The notes: generated by a model from the sequence alone, not told the origin. Shown: positions 30,801 through 40,875, numbered from the stretch's first letter. The stretch is DNA of 64,000 bases from Microbulbifer yueqingensis (GCF_900100355.1 NZ_FNFH01000003.1:248001-312000); one strand, 5' to 3'. Numbers and translations: made by a program.

Positions 30801-32636
30801 ATGGCAGTCCTGGCCCTGCTCAGAAACGCCGATGAGATCAGCCAGGTCATCCCCTGGGCAGCGGAAATCGCATTATCCCGCAATACCGCGCTTCACGTTC
30901 TCGGCTGGCACTATGCCGCCGCCCCCATCCCGGACGGGGAATTCTCCAACCGGACAATCGAGGCCGCCCTCGGGCGTTTTTTACGCAAGCTGCAGCGGAT
31001 CCGCGCAATCTCGCGGCTGGAGGAGCCAGGTAACCTGGAGGTCTTCGAAGTCGGTGAACGCGACGCGGACGAATGTGCGATTGCGGTGGCACAGCGTGAA
31101 GATATAGAGCTTATTGTCGCCGCGGCGCCAGACCAGACCGGCGCAACAGGTGCCACACTCTCCTCCAGTACTTTACTGAAAAAAGGTCGCTGCAGCACCG
31201 TGATCCTCTTTGGGGGGGCAAAGCGTTCACGGCAGCCGGGAAAAGTCTTTGTCTCAGCGACGGACAGTGCCCATGATGGCGCCGCCCTGGTCATCGCACA
31301 CCAGCTGGCCGAGTGCGGTGGCGGCGAGGTAACCCTGGCCCGCCAGGAAGCCGATTACGAAGAGGTCGACATCGAGGTGGGGCTCCGCGACCTGCGCAAG
31401 CTATTACGTGACACCGGGCTTGAGTCCAGCACGCGCATCCACTGTCGTGTGTTGAACGAGAGAGACGTTGCCGCCAATGCGCAACTGATGGACGCACACG
31501 ACCTGGTGTTGCTCGCGGCCAACAGCCCACTTATAGCGTCGGTGGTGGAACTGACCAGGCACCCTACTGTGGCGGTGGCCAAGCGAGCACCCGCCCTGCG
31601 GCCCTGGCGACACGCAGTGATGGGTGAGTACTGGAATCCGTTTCTCAGCCCGGCGGATTACGCCGACTTGCTCGAGACGCTGAGGCGAGGATCCATGCTG
31701 ACGCTGGATTTTCTCGTAATGCTCGGGCTGTCCACCGTGGTTGCTTCTATGGGGCTGCTGCAGGACTCCCCTGCCGTGGTGATAGGGTCCATGCTGCTGG
31801 CACCGTTAATGACGCCGATGCTCGGCTGCGGCCTGGCGCTGGTGCAGGCCAACCCGAGACTGGGTAATACTGCCCTCCAGTCCGTCGCCGCCGGGCTGCT
31901 GTTGACCGTGGTGATCAGTCTGGCCATTGGTATGCTGACGCCGGGTGTGGAGCTCACGCCGGAAATCTATGCCCGCGGCGCCCCGAATGTGCTGGACCTG
32001 GTGATAGCCGGAGCCTCGGGCGCTGCCGCCGCCTATGCCTCTGCACGCCCCAACCTGGTGGGGTCGATTGCCGGGGTGGCGATAGCGACGGCGCTGGTGC
32101 CACCGTTATGTTCGATCGGTATCTCGCTGGCATACTACGAACTTGGCAATGCGATCGGCGCCGCCCTGCTGTTTCTCACCAACTTCGTTGCGATCGTACT
32201 ATTTGCCGCGGCCACCTTTCGGCTGATGGGTGTGCGGACCAGCAGGACCCGACGCAGGCAACGCCGCTGGGTGGCCGGGACCGTGGCTGTGCTGGCGATC
32301 GTAGCGCTCGTACTGCTGGGACCATTAAAAGTGTCGCTCGTAAAGGGGCTGCTCCAGGGCAAACCACAGCCTAACTCTTATCCGCTCTCCGCGTCGGTTA
32401 TCGAGGCGCTAAAGGACTACGTTGAGGAGAATCCCGATGTCGAGATCCTCAGTGCGGGCCGTCCGGCTTCTCCACACCACCCATCCGACGTAGTGCTGGT
32501 TCTCGCCGCCCCATTTGAGCTGGATAAGGCCTATGGTCGTGAACTCATCCGGATAGTCAGGGAGGAAATGCGGCAACCGGACCTAAAGGTGGAAGTCCAC
32601 TGCCTCCGCGAATTGTGGCAGGAAAAAAGCCGCTGA
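30801..32636 (+). CDS. DUF389 membrane protein with Usp-like N-terminus
   Basis: A 611-residue inner-membrane protein. Residues 1-270 resemble two degenerate universal-stress-protein modules (IVAAAPDQTG; DLVLLAANSPLIASVVELTRHPTVAVAKR). Residues about 300-520 hold the DUF389 core with roughly six or seven helices and the family block SPAVVIGSMLLAPLMTPMLG near 325-345, plus IAGVAIATALVPPLCSIGI. A soluble C-terminal tail follows. Function is unknown; some relatives are annotated as hydrophobic transport proteins. The ATG at 30801 has GAGG upstream, and a TATAAT lies at 30721-30726. It is convergent with the ThDP enzyme. Confidence 0.85.
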   Translation: MAVLALLRNADEISQVIPWAAEIALSRNTALHVLGWHYAAAPIPDGEFSNRTIEAALGRFLRKLQRIRAISRLEEPGNLEVFEVGERDADECAIAVAQREDIELIVAAAPDQTGATGATLSSSTLLKKGRCSTVILFGGAKRSRQPGKVFVSATDSAHDGAALVIAHQLAECGGGEVTLARQEADYEEVDIEVGLRDLRKLLRDTGLESSTRIHCRVLNERDVAANAQLMDAHDLVLLAANSPLIASVVELTRHPTVAVAKRAPALRPWRHAVMGEYWNPFLSPADYADLLETLRRGSMLTLDFLVMLGLSTVVASMGLLQDSPAVVIGSMLLAPLMTPMLGCGLALVQANPRLGNTALQSVAAGLLLTVVISLAIGMLTPGVELTPEIYARGAPNVLDLVIAGASGAAAAYASARPNLVGSIAGVAIATALVPPLCSIGISLAYYELGNAIGAALLFLTNFVAIVLFAAATFRLMGVRTSRTRRRQRRWVAGTVAVLAIVALVLLGPLKVSLVKGLLQGKPQPNSYPLSASVIEALKDYVEENPDVEILSAGRPASPHHPSDVVLVLAAPFELDKAYGRELIRIVREEMRQPDLKVEVHCLRELWQEKSR

Positions 32637-32730
32637 GGGCAAGCCCGGCGGGCTGGGGAGGTCTTTTCTCCTGCGTCTCACCTGGCCTCCGTGAAGAAAA
32701 TGGTTTGGCAGAAGCTCGCCCTGTGACTGC

Positions 32731-34371
32731 TTACAGTTTCCGCGCCAGGTCCCGTATCTCCTGGTTCAGGATGCGGTCGTTATCGCTGTAGTCCACTGGC
32801 ACATCGATCAGGTGTACACCGCCCTGCTTGCAGCATTTCTCAATCAGCGGCTTCAGTTCACTGGTGGCACCAATGCGGTGACCGTGTGCTCCGTAGGCTT
32901 CGGCATAGGCGACAAAATCCGGGTTGCCAAAGTCCAGACCGAAGTCGTGGTACTCCATTTGTTTCTGTTTCCACTTGATCATGCCGTAGGCGTCGTCCCG
33001 CAGCACCAGGATAATCAGGTCCTGCTTGAGGCGTACCGCCGTTTCCAGCTCCTGGGAGTTCATCATAAAGCCGCCATCACCACAGATCGCCATTACCTTG
33101 CGCTCGGGGAAGACCAGTTTGGCCGCCATGGCGGATGGCAGTCCGGCGCCCATGGTGGCCAGGGCGTTGTCCAGTAGCACCGAGTTTGGCGAATGCGCCG
33201 GGTAGTTGCGCGCAAACCAGATCTTGTAAATGCCGTTGTCGAGCGCGAGGATGCCGTCCTCCGGCATGACGTCGCGGACTTCCCTTACCAGCCTTTGCGG
33301 CCGGATGGGGAAGCTGTCATCCCCGGCACCGTCGACAATATGCTTCCGCAATGCATCCCGAATGCGATGGGCATGGGCAAAACTCCAATGCTCCTGCGGC
33401 TCGAGTCGCTCCTTGAGCTGCCACAGGCTGTTGGCAATGTCCCCCACCACTTCAATCTGCGGGAAGTAGACGGGATCCACCTCTGCCGAATTGAAATTGA
33501 TATGCACCACCTCGGCCCCGCCGGGGCGCATGAAAAAAGGCGGTTTCTCCACGACATCGTGGCCCACATTGATAATGAGGTCGGCTTCATCGATGGCACG
33601 GTGGACAAAATCGTGGTCTGACAGCGCTGTGTTGCCAATGAAGTGCGGCCCGGACTCGTCAATCACACCCTTGCCCATCTGGGTCGTAATCGCCGGGATG
33701 CCCAGCTTTTTGACAAATTCCCGCAACATCTTGGAAGTCAGTTTTCGGTTCGCCCCCGCGCCGATCAGCAACAGCGGCTGGCGCGCCGCGGCGATGGCCT
33801 GGGCGGCCTGGCGAATGGCTTTCTCTTCGGCGATGGGCCTGCGGGTGTAGCTGGGTTCGAGCACCGGCATGGTCGAGTGCTCCTGGGCGATATCCTCCGG
33901 CAATTCCAGGTGCGTGGCACCGGGACGCTCCTCATGGGCCTGGCGGAATGCCTCGCGGACCCGGGCGGGAATGCTGTCGCCACTCACAATGGTCTTGGTG
34001 AACTTGGTGAGCGGGCGCATCATGTCGACAATATCGATAATCTGGAACTGGCCCTGCTTGGAGCTCTTGATCGGCTTCTGCCCGGTCACCATAACCATGG
34101 GCATTGCACCCAGCTGGGCATAGGCGGCGGCCGTCACCAGGTTGGTGGCCCCGGGCCCCAGGGTCGACAGGCACACGGCAGCCTTGCCGGTGAGCCGCCC
34201 GTAAGTAGCCGCCATAAAGCCCGCAGCCTGCTCGTGGCGCGTGATGACCAGCTCGATTTTTGAACCCCGCAGTGATTCGAGCAGGTCCAGGTTTTCCTCT
34301 CCGGGAATGGCAAACACGTACTCAACGCCCTCTGCCTCCAGGGCCCGTACAAACAGGTCTGACGCTTTCAT
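32731..34371 (-). CDS. Acetolactate synthase large subunit-like ThDP enzyme
   Basis: This 546-residue thiamine-diphosphate enzyme most likely condenses two pyruvates to acetolactate. The catalytic Glu lies in TRHEQAAGFMAATYG (Glu47), LSTLGPGATN follows, and the ThDP/Mg motif begins GDGGFMMNSQELETA near 428. The ATG at 34369-34371 follows GGGAAGAG and gives the family start MKASDLFVRALE. No regulatory small subunit (ilvH) and no acetolactate decarboxylase are adjacent, so a catabolic AlsS-like role is more likely than branched-chain synthesis. Other ThDP activities (glyoxylate carboligase, oxalyl-CoA type) cannot be fully excluded. Confidence 0.82.
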   Translation of the reverse strand: MKASDLFVRALEAEGVEYVFAIPGEENLDLLESLRGSKIELVITRHEQAAGFMAATYGRLTGKAAVCLSTLGPGATNLVTAAAYAQLGAMPMVMVTGQKPIKSSKQGQFQIIDIVDMMRPLTKFTKTIVSGDSIPARVREAFRQAHEERPGATHLELPEDIAQEHSTMPVLEPSYTRRPIAEEKAIRQAAQAIAAARQPLLLIGAGANRKLTSKMLREFVKKLGIPAITTQMGKGVIDESGPHFIGNTALSDHDFVHRAIDEADLIINVGHDVVEKPPFFMRPGGAEVVHINFNSAEVDPVYFPQIEVVGDIANSLWQLKERLEPQEHWSFAHAHRIRDALRKHIVDGAGDDSFPIRPQRLVREVRDVMPEDGILALDNGIYKIWFARNYPAHSPNSVLLDNALATMGAGLPSAMAAKLVFPERKVMAICGDGGFMMNSQELETAVRLKQDLIILVLRDDAYGMIKWKQKQMEYHDFGLDFGNPDFVAYAEAYGAHGHRIGATSELKPLIEKCCKQGGVHLIDVPVDYSDNDRILNQEIRDLARKL

Positions 34372-34604
34372 TTGCTCTTCCCTTTTCCCATTCGCTGTGG
34401 CTTTTCTTGTCCCGTTCTCTTCTGCTTGTTGGGGGAGACTTGTCCGACCCTGCCTGAATATCCTGCGTGAACATATTATGCCCGCGCTTTTCGGGAACAG
34501 GCCTGGCCGGCCTACGGCTGCTGTTCCCCCCCCGTGTTTCCAGTCTCGCTTGCTCGTCCCAGGCTTCTTCGTCCTCACCTTCTCGTTACGACCATCCCTG
34601 CTTA

Positions 34605-35351
34605 TCAGGAGGCGCCGCCGGTATTCGTCTCTTGCAGGGTCAGGATAACAAAGGCTGAGACAAGAATCGCGCCGAGGAAAAAAGGGACATGGACTTTTTC
34701 ATTGCGGGCCGGGATCTCTTCCCGGATCGCAGTGATAATGATTGCCCCGGTGATGAATACCGTTGCTACCGTCATTACTCCATACAGGCGGTCGGTGAGA
34801 ATGGCTGCCAGCCAGCCGAGCAGCATAAATACGCAGAAAATACTGCGGAAAGATCGTTCATAATGATGCGGGTAATAGTGCCAGATATGATAGTTGAGCC
34901 CCATTATATGCAGGCCCAGGACGATCCCCGCCAATAGGTAGCCCCCTACTCCCTGGATGGGCCAGTCCCCGAGAAAGTAGCCGACCTGGGCGTTGTAGAG
35001 TGAGAAAATAACCGCCACCAAAACCGTGCCTGTCGACCAGCCACGGCCTCTCCTGCCGCCCCCGGCAAGATCCTTCCGGAGCAGCAGCAGGAAAATTACG
35101 AATCCCGTCAGGGCGACCAGATAGACGTGATTCTGCCCGGGAATCGCCGATCCTGCTGTACTCGCGGGTATGGTGGCCTGTACCTGGGCCAGCTTCGGCA
35201 GCAGTACCAGGAAGACGTAGGTCAGGCCGGTACCCGCCGAAATACTGAGGAGTGCAGAGGGCGCCCCGCCCTGGAAAATCTTCCACCTGGGCAGGGTAAA
35301 ATTGATGATGCACAGCATCAGTGCGATCAACAGTGAAACCAGGTCTCTCAT
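34605..35351 (-). CDS. ZIP-like polytopic membrane protein of unknown function
   Basis: A 248-residue inner-membrane protein with about eight hydrophobic helices (near 3-20, 33-53, 76-93, 103-120, 130-152, 166-184, 187-208 and 219-238). The stretches GTGLTYVFLVLLPKLA, SLYNAQVGYFLGD and HHYERSFRSIFCVFMLLGWL resemble, from memory, a group of bacterial proteins loosely related to ZIP metal transporters. It starts 71 bp after hypE on the same strand, so it may be the last gene of the hydrogenase operon; supplying Ni or Fe would be a reasonable guess, no more. Confidence 0.7.
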   Translation of the reverse strand: MRDLVSLLIALMLCIINFTLPRWKIFQGGAPSALLSISAGTGLTYVFLVLLPKLAQVQATIPASTAGSAIPGQNHVYLVALTGFVIFLLLLRKDLAGGGRRGRGWSTGTVLVAVIFSLYNAQVGYFLGDWPIQGVGGYLLAGIVLGLHIMGLNYHIWHYYPHHYERSFRSIFCVFMLLGWLAAILTDRLYGVMTVATVFITGAIIITAIREEIPARNEKVHVPFFLGAILVSAFVILTLQETNTGGAS

Positions 35352-35422
35352 ATGCCACGCTTGCCGACTGGATTACTCGTGTCGGCAGTGGGCCGGCACC
35401 CGAGTCCCCGCCGCTATTGCCC

Positions 35423-36460
35423 TCAGCAGATCCGCGGTAGCTGCTCGCCCGGCAGCCGGTCCAGCAGCCGCTCGCTGCCAATGGTATTGCGCATTATCAC
35501 CCGGGGCCTATGCCCCGTGCTGGCCGAGCCGATTACCCTGCTATCGGCGGCGACAGCAGTGCCCTGCAGGATGGCGAGCGCTTCCACGGCGCGGTCGGCG
35601 GGAACAAAGGCGATGAATCTGCCCTCGTTCGCCACATAGAGGGGATCCAGCCCCAGTAATTCACAGGCTCCCTGCACCGGTTCCGATACCGGTATGGCGG
35701 CCTCCTCTACTACCAGTTCCCTGCCCGCGCTCTCGGCCAGCTCGACGAGTGCTGTGGCGAGACCGCCGCGTGTCAGGTCACGCAGGCAGTGAACGGTAAT
35801 ACCGGCATTGAGCAGGGCCAGTACCGGCTCCGCCAGGGGGGCGCAGTCGCTTCGCAGCGGGCTTTCGAACTCGAGGCCCTCGCGGGTTGCCATCACCGCC
35901 ATACCGTGGCGACCAATGTCGCCGGACAGCAGGATCAGGTCCCCGGGGGCGATGCGTTCGGGTGCGATGACCTCGCTGTGTTCGAGAACCCCGATGCCGG
36001 CGGTGTTGATGTACAGGCCATCGCCCTTACCCCGCTCGACGACCTTGGTATCGCCGGTAACCAGCTGTACACCGGTATCCCTGGCGGCCCGCCCCATGGA
36101 GGCCAGGGCGCGGTCCAGGGTCTGCATGGGCAGTCCTTCCTCGAGAATCAGGCTGCAGCTCAAAAAGCGCGGTACAGCCCCGCTCATGGCCAGGTCGTTG
36201 ACGGTGCCGTAGACCGCGAGTTCGCCGATGTCTCCACCGGGAAAAAACAGCGGCGAAACTACAAAGGAATCGGTTGTGAAGACGATACGCTCGCTACCCG
36301 GGCAGAGGGTGGCGCTGTCATGAGCCTGCCGGAGCCACGGGTTGTCAAAGTGCGGGCGGATCAGTTCGCTGATCAGGCGCTGGCTCAGCTCTCCACCGCT
36401 ACCGTGTCCCACGCGCACGGTCTCGTCGGTAAATACCGGGAGGGGACATTCAGTGTTCAT
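35423..36460 (-). CDS. hypE: Carbamoyl dehydratase HypE
   Basis: HypE dehydrates the S-carbamoyl group on its own C-terminal cysteine to a thiocyanate, the CN source for the NiFe hydrogenase active site. The product is 345 residues and ends in PRIC, with the required terminal Cys. PurM-like ATP-binding blocks are [32 protein letters not shown]-like sequence, and [16 protein letters not shown] 36458-36460 is chosen over upstream starts; it overlaps hypD by 11 bases. Confidence 0.96.
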   Translation of the reverse strand: MNTECPLPVFTDETVRVGHGSGGELSQRLISELIRPHFDNPWLRQAHDSATLCPGSERIVFTTDSFVVSPLFFPGGDIGELAVYGTVNDLAMSGAVPRFLSCSLILEEGLPMQTLDRALASMGRAARDTGVQLVTGDTKVVERGKGDGLYINTAGIGVLEHSEVIAPERIAPGDLILLSGDIGRHGMAVMATREGLEFESPLRSDCAPLAEPVLALLNAGITVHCLRDLTRGGLATALVELAESAGRELVVEEAAIPVSEPVQGACELLGLDPLYVANEGRFIAFVPADRAVEALAILQGTAVAADSRVIGSASTGHRPRVIMRNTIGSERLLDRLPGEQLPRIC

Positions 36461-37553
36461 CGACAATCTCCGCCTTCCGGTAACGGTAGTAGGCCGCACA
36501 GGCACCTTCGGTCGACACCATCGGCGCGCCCAGCGGGTGCTCGGGTCGGCAGCGCCCGGCAAAATACGGGCATTCCGCCGGTTTCCTGCGTCCCTGCATA
36601 ATCTCACCGCTGATACAGCCGCTGTCATCCGCCGGCGGTGTTGTTTCATTGGGAAATCTTAGTCTTGCGTCGAACTGCGAGTAAGCGGGGCGTAATCGGA
36701 GTCCGCTGTCGGGGATTGCCCCGACCCCGCGCCAATCCTGGTTGTCCACATCAAAGACCTCTTCCACCATTTGTCGTGCCCGCGCATTGCCCGCTTCCTG
36801 CACAGTGCGGACATACTGGTTTTCCACGCCGTAATGACCCTGTTCCAGTTGGCGCACGCACAGTAGGATGCCCTCCAGGATGTCCAGCGGCTCAAAACCC
36901 GTGACCACGATCGGGATGCGGAACCTCTCGGCCAGGGGCAGGTACTGCCGATAGCCCATGATCGCGCAGACATGGCCCGCTGCCAGGAATCCCTGTACGC
37001 GGCAATCCGGGGCCGTGCAGATTGCCTCAATCGCAGGCGGCACCAGAAAGTGCGACACCAGCAGGGAGAAGTTGCGGAGTCCCCTCCGCCGGGCCAGGCA
37101 GGCGGCCATCGCATTGGCCGGTGCGGTAGTCTCGAAACCTATGGCGAAGAACACCACCTCGCGCCCGGGGTTGTCCTCCGCAATCTTCACCGCCTGCAGC
37201 GGCGAATAAACGGCGCGCACATCGCCCCCGGTCGCCTTTACCGAGAGCAGGTCGCGACTGCTGCCGGGAACCCGGAGCATGTCGCCAAAGGAACAGAAGA
37301 TAACCTCGGGGCGGGCGGCCAGGTCCAGCGCCCGGTCGATGACCGCCAGGGACGTCACGCAGACGGGACAGCCCGGCCCGTGCACCAGCTCGAGGTCATC
37401 CGGGAGCAGCTGCTCCAGCCCGAACTTCACGATCGCGTGGGTCTGTCCGCCGCAGACCTCCATGATGGTCCACGGGCGACTGGCCGTGCGGGCAATTTCA
37501 TCGGCGATTTTGCTGATAGCCTGCGGATTGCGGTATTCATCGAGATATTTCAT
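36450..37553 (-). CDS. hypD: Hydrogenase maturation protein HypD
   Basis: HypD is the 4Fe-4S scaffold on which, with HypC, the Fe(CN)2CO group is assembled. The product is 367 residues with the invariant motifs [19 protein letters not shown] and [10 protein letters not shown] and a C-terminal Cys cluster including [10 protein letters not shown] and CPYFAGRC. The start overlaps the hypC stop (ATGA) and the end overlaps hypE. Confidence 0.97.
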   Translation of the reverse strand: MKYLDEYRNPQAISKIADEIARTASRPWTIMEVCGGQTHAIVKFGLEQLLPDDLELVHGPGCPVCVTSLAVIDRALDLAARPEVIFCSFGDMLRVPGSSRDLLSVKATGGDVRAVYSPLQAVKIAEDNPGREVVFFAIGFETTAPANAMAACLARRRGLRNFSLLVSHFLVPPAIEAICTAPDCRVQGFLAAGHVCAIMGYRQYLPLAERFRIPIVVTGFEPLDILEGILLCVRQLEQGHYGVENQYVRTVQEAGNARARQMVEEVFDVDNQDWRGVGAIPDSGLRLRPAYSQFDARLRFPNETTPPADDSGCISGEIMQGRRKPAECPYFAGRCRPEHPLGAPMVSTEGACAAYYRYRKAEIVDEH

Positions 37554-37840
37554 TGCTCCGCCCCCTTTTCTTTATGTTGGGCAGGTGGTGCTGCTGGGCC
37601 CAGTTCGTGTTCCAGATCGCCGATCTCCGCCAGGTAATCGAATACGCGGCGGGCCTCGGCCTCGTCCACCCGGCTTATCGCGAAGCCCACATGCACGATG
37701 ACATAATCGCCGACTCCGGCTTCCGGCACGTAAGCGAGGTTGACCTGCTTGCAGATTCCCCCGAAACGAACCACCCCGCTGCGCTCGAGCGGGGCGCTGT
37801 CAGTGACCTGCTCGATCTGTCCCGGGATCCCTAGACACAT
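37550..37840 (-). CDS. hypC: Hydrogenase assembly chaperone HypC
   Basis: HypC carries the iron cofactor precursor from HypD to the hydrogenase large subunit. The product is 96 residues and begins MCLGIPGQI, with the essential Cys2; the OB-fold block [19 protein letters not shown] is typical. The last 20 residues ([15 protein letters not shown]) are a low-complexity tail. It overlaps hypF by 10 bases and hypD by 4. Confidence 0.96.
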   Translation of the reverse strand: MCLGIPGQIEQVTDSAPLERSGVVRFGGICKQVNLAYVPEAGVGDYVIVHVGFAISRVDEAEARRVFDYLAEIGDLEHELGPAAPPAQHKEKGAEQ

Positions 37841-40146
37841 ACGCTCCTGCCCTCCGCGGCATCACTTCCGCAGCGTTCCATGCAGCGGGTGTAGTAAATC
37901 TGTCCCAGGGCAATGCCCCCGTCGTTTGGTGGTACCAGCCGGTGGCTATGCACCATGAAGCCACGCCCCCGCAGGAGCGCTGATGTGGTCTCTGCCAGGC
38001 GCCGGTTCTGGAAGACCCCGCCGGACAGGAATACGTTGTCGATCCCCGCTGCCTCCGCAACCGCCAGCATCATCCGGGCGAGAGTGTTGTGAAAAGCTGC
38101 CGCGCGCTCCCCGGTGGTGATACCCCGCCGTTGGTCCTCGAGAAGGGCGTTTACCATCGGCGACCAGTCAAGGACCCTGCCGTTGGCCCCAGCGGTCAGG
38201 GCAAAAGGGTAACAGCGCCCTGAGGCAGAGCCCTGGGCCGCATGCTCAACCGCCATCGCTGCCTGGCCCTCAAAGCTGGTGACCTGGCACAGGCCGAGAA
38301 GTGCGGCGACGGCGTCGAACAGCCGCCCACCGCTGCTGCAGCGCGGTGCGAGCTCCTCCTTCCCGAGTATCCTGCTGAGATTGCGCCCCTCCTGTGCGGA
38401 GAAGTTGCTCTGCAGGAATTCCCGGAGTGCGCCCTGCCCGTCGGGCAATGCGAAAAGAAGCGCGGCCGCCTGGCGCCGTGGCTCGCGGATGGCTGCCTCA
38501 CCTCCGGGCAAGGGGAACTCCCTCAGGCAGCAAATATGCTTGACCGTTGAGGCTCCGTCCCATTGCAGGAACTCGCTGCCCCGCAGCGTTCCGTCACTGC
38601 CAAAGCCGGTACCATCCCAGCAGATTCCCAGCGCAGGCCCGGAATAGCCGTGCTCGGCCATACAGGAAAAGAAATGGGCCACGTGATGTTGCACCCCGGT
38701 AGCGCGGGCGCCCTGCTTCAGTACCCACCGGCGGGATACATAACCGGGGTGCAGGTCGCACACCAGTTTGTCGTCAGGGGAGGCACTGCTTTCCCTGAGC
38801 CGGGCGATGGTCTGCTCAAAGGCATCCAGGCCGCGACGGTTATCCAGGTCGCCGATATGCTGCGCCAGAAAAACCCGGCGACCGCGTGCGATGGCCGGGC
38901 AATTCTTCAGGTCTGCGCCGACGGCGACCAGGTCGACGGCCGGTGCTTCCGGTGGAAGCTCCACCGGTGCAGGCACATAGCCGCGGGCGCGGCGCAGCAG
39001 TAAGGGGCCGCCGTCAACCTCGCGCACTACCGAGTCATCCAGGCTGTTCGAAATCCGGCGGTCGTGGGTCAGGAAGATGTCGGCTATGCCCCCCAGCCGG
39101 GTGATCGCGTCCGTGTCATCGCTGCACAGTGGCTCCCCTGACAGGTTGCCGCTGGTGCAGACGGCCGGTCTCTGCAGCATGCTCATCAATAGCTGGTGCA
39201 GGGGCGAACCGGGAAGCATGACACCGAGGTTCGGGTTGCCCGGTGCAACATTCCCGGCCACGCCCGCCTCCGAACCTGTGCGGCGGGCCAGCAGTACGAT
39301 CGGCCGCTCCGCGCCGCAAAGGAGCGTTCTTTCCAGCGGGGAGACATGGCACTCGCGCTCTACCAGGCCAATATCCGAGTAGAGTACGGCAAACGGCTTT
39401 TCCGGCCGCCGTTTGCGCCGGCGAAGTCGCTCGATGGACGGGCTGCTGGCAGCGTCGACCAGCAGCTGGAACCCGCCGACGCCTTTCAGTGCCAGGATGC
39501 CTCCGTCCCTGACCGCATCTGCTGCCCGCTGCAGCGCCTCGTCACCAGTGGCGAGCCGGTTGCCCCGCGTATCGCGCAACATCAGCCGGGGCCCGCAGAC
39601 CGGACAGGCGATTGGCTCGGCATGGAAGCGCCGGTCCAGGGGATCCGTATATTCCTGCCGACATTCCGGACACAGCACGTAGCCCGCCATCGTTGTATTG
39701 GCACGGTCATATGGCAGCTTTGAGACAATGCTGAAGCGCGGCCCGCACTGGGTGCAATTGATGAATGGATAGCGGAAGCGGCGGTTGGCCGGATCTGCCA
39801 TCTCCCGGAGACACTCATCGCACGGAGCCAGGTCCGGAAGGAGTATTGCTGCGGCTGCTTCACCGCCACGGCTCGTACGGATCGAAAAACCCTTCGCTGG
39901 CTTGACCGGTGCAGGCTTTGAGCCGAGGGAGGTGATGCGGGCCCGGGCTGGACTTTCCCTGGTAAGCCGGTGCATGAACTCCCGTATCCCGCTCGGGCTG
40001 CCCTGCACCTCCAGTTGTACGCCCCGGCTGTCATTTGCCACCCAGCCGTGCAGGCCGCAGTCATTGGCCAACCGGTAGACAAACGGTCGAAAGCCGACCC
40101 CCTGTACCAGGCCGCCGATCTCTATCCGGAGGCGCTCAGTTGTCAT
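37831..40146 (-). CDS. hypF: Carbamoyltransferase HypF
   Basis: HypF transfers a carbamoyl group from carbamoyl phosphate to HypE. The product is 771 residues. Order: acylphosphatase domain (1-90, GLVQGVGFRPFVYRLA), two zinc-finger pairs (PCDECLREM, NCTQCGPRF, CPECRQEY, CPVCGPRL), YrdC-like domain (about 195-375) and the Kae1-like carbamoyltransferase half with HHVAHFFSCMAEHG. The ATG at 40144-40146 is supported by MTTERLRIEIGGLVQG; it overlaps the hypA-like gene by 11 bases. Confidence 0.96.
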   Translation of the reverse strand: MTTERLRIEIGGLVQGVGFRPFVYRLANDCGLHGWVANDSRGVQLEVQGSPSGIREFMHRLTRESPARARITSLGSKPAPVKPAKGFSIRTSRGGEAAAAILLPDLAPCDECLREMADPANRRFRYPFINCTQCGPRFSIVSKLPYDRANTTMAGYVLCPECRQEYTDPLDRRFHAEPIACPVCGPRLMLRDTRGNRLATGDEALQRAADAVRDGGILALKGVGGFQLLVDAASSPSIERLRRRKRRPEKPFAVLYSDIGLVERECHVSPLERTLLCGAERPIVLLARRTGSEAGVAGNVAPGNPNLGVMLPGSPLHQLLMSMLQRPAVCTSGNLSGEPLCSDDTDAITRLGGIADIFLTHDRRISNSLDDSVVREVDGGPLLLRRARGYVPAPVELPPEAPAVDLVAVGADLKNCPAIARGRRVFLAQHIGDLDNRRGLDAFEQTIARLRESSASPDDKLVCDLHPGYVSRRWVLKQGARATGVQHHVAHFFSCMAEHGYSGPALGICWDGTGFGSDGTLRGSEFLQWDGASTVKHICCLREFPLPGGEAAIREPRRQAAALLFALPDGQGALREFLQSNFSAQEGRNLSRILGKEELAPRCSSGGRLFDAVAALLGLCQVTSFEGQAAMAVEHAAQGSASGRCYPFALTAGANGRVLDWSPMVNALLEDQRRGITTGERAAAFHNTLARMMLAVAEAAGIDNVFLSGGVFQNRRLAETTSALLRGRGFMVHSHRLVPPNDGGIALGQIYYTRCMERCGSDAAEGRSVCV

Positions 40147-40408
40147 GGCCCTGTGCGAACTCCAGACTGTCCAGCACGATTTCCTGCGCCAGCTCGTGGT
40201 GGATATCGGGCAGTTCTTCGATTTCCAGCCGCAGGCCCTCCAGGGGGGTGCCGGCTGTCTCATTCTCGAAATGCTCACGCAGGTGTTCGGCGGAGATATG
40301 GGCGAGTGCGCCGACGCGAAGCCGGGCGGCGATCGGCGTGCCCTGCTCCTCGCTGGAAATTCCGTGGATCTTCGCCACCAGGTTTCTGATCAGGGAGTGT
40401 TCGTGCAT
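40136..40408 (-). CDS. hypA: HypA-like nickel chaperone lacking the zinc site
   Basis: HypA normally delivers nickel to the hydrogenase large subunit. The product starts [11 protein letters not shown] with the nickel-ligand His2 and Glu3 of HypA, and RLRVGALAHISAEHL and LRLEIEELPDI match the family core. It has only 90 residues and no cysteine at all, so the zinc ribbon (two CxxC pairs) that normally follows is absent and replaced by a short acidic helix. GGAGG lies seven bases before the ATG. It overlaps both neighbours. Nickel delivery without a zinc domain, or a different partner, is an open possibility. Confidence 0.8.
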   Translation of the reverse strand: MHEHSLIRNLVAKIHGISSEEQGTPIAARLRVGALAHISAEHLREHFENETAGTPLEGLRLEIEELPDIHHELAQEIVLDSLEFAQGHDN

Positions 40409-40875
40409 TCTGGACCTCCGTGGGGGGTTGCCAACAGTTCAAGGATCTCCATCTCGACACTGGCCGCGGCACTTTTGACGGCGCGTGAGAGAGCCGTGCC
40501 GGTAGTAAAATCCGCTCCACAGACGGCAAATATTTCCAGCCGCGCTGGCAATGCACCCACGACCTTTCCCATTTCGAGGGCCTCGGCCAGGTTGAGACCG
40601 TGGCTGGAGGTGGTGCACGGACTGGGAGCGACGGCTTCGACCAGCCCATCGAGCCGTATGATGTCGCCGACGGCGTGTCCCTCGGCGATTACCGCATCTA
40701 CGAGGCAGACCCACCGGCCGCTCCAGTCCTGTAACAGGCGCGGCATGTCGCCGCCGTTCTCTACCAGCGGCACCCTGCCGGCGAACCGTCCCCGCAGGCG
40801 ATCGAGCACATAGGGACCGACGCCGTCGTCACCGCGGAACCGGCTTCCCAGGCTGATTATCGTCCAGCCGCTCAT
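40390..40875 (-). CDS. NiFe hydrogenase maturation protease
   Basis: This HycI/HoxW/HybD-family endopeptidase trims the C-terminus of the large subunit after nickel insertion. The product is 161 residues. The motif [12 protein letters not shown] replaces the usual GN-x-L-x-x-DDG start; the nickel-binding acidic residues are in DDGVG and VDAVIAEG, and [11 protein letters not shown] matches the third conserved block. The ATG at 40873-40875 overlaps the large-subunit stop (ATGA), so it is most likely dedicated to that protein. Confidence 0.92.
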   Translation of the reverse strand: MSGWTIISLGSRFRGDDGVGPYVLDRLRGRFAGRVPLVENGGDMPRLLQDWSGRWVCLVDAVIAEGHAVGDIIRLDGLVEAVAPSPCTTSSHGLNLAEALEMGKVVGALPARLEIFAVCGADFTTGTALSRAVKSAAASVEMEILELLATPHGGPECTNTP

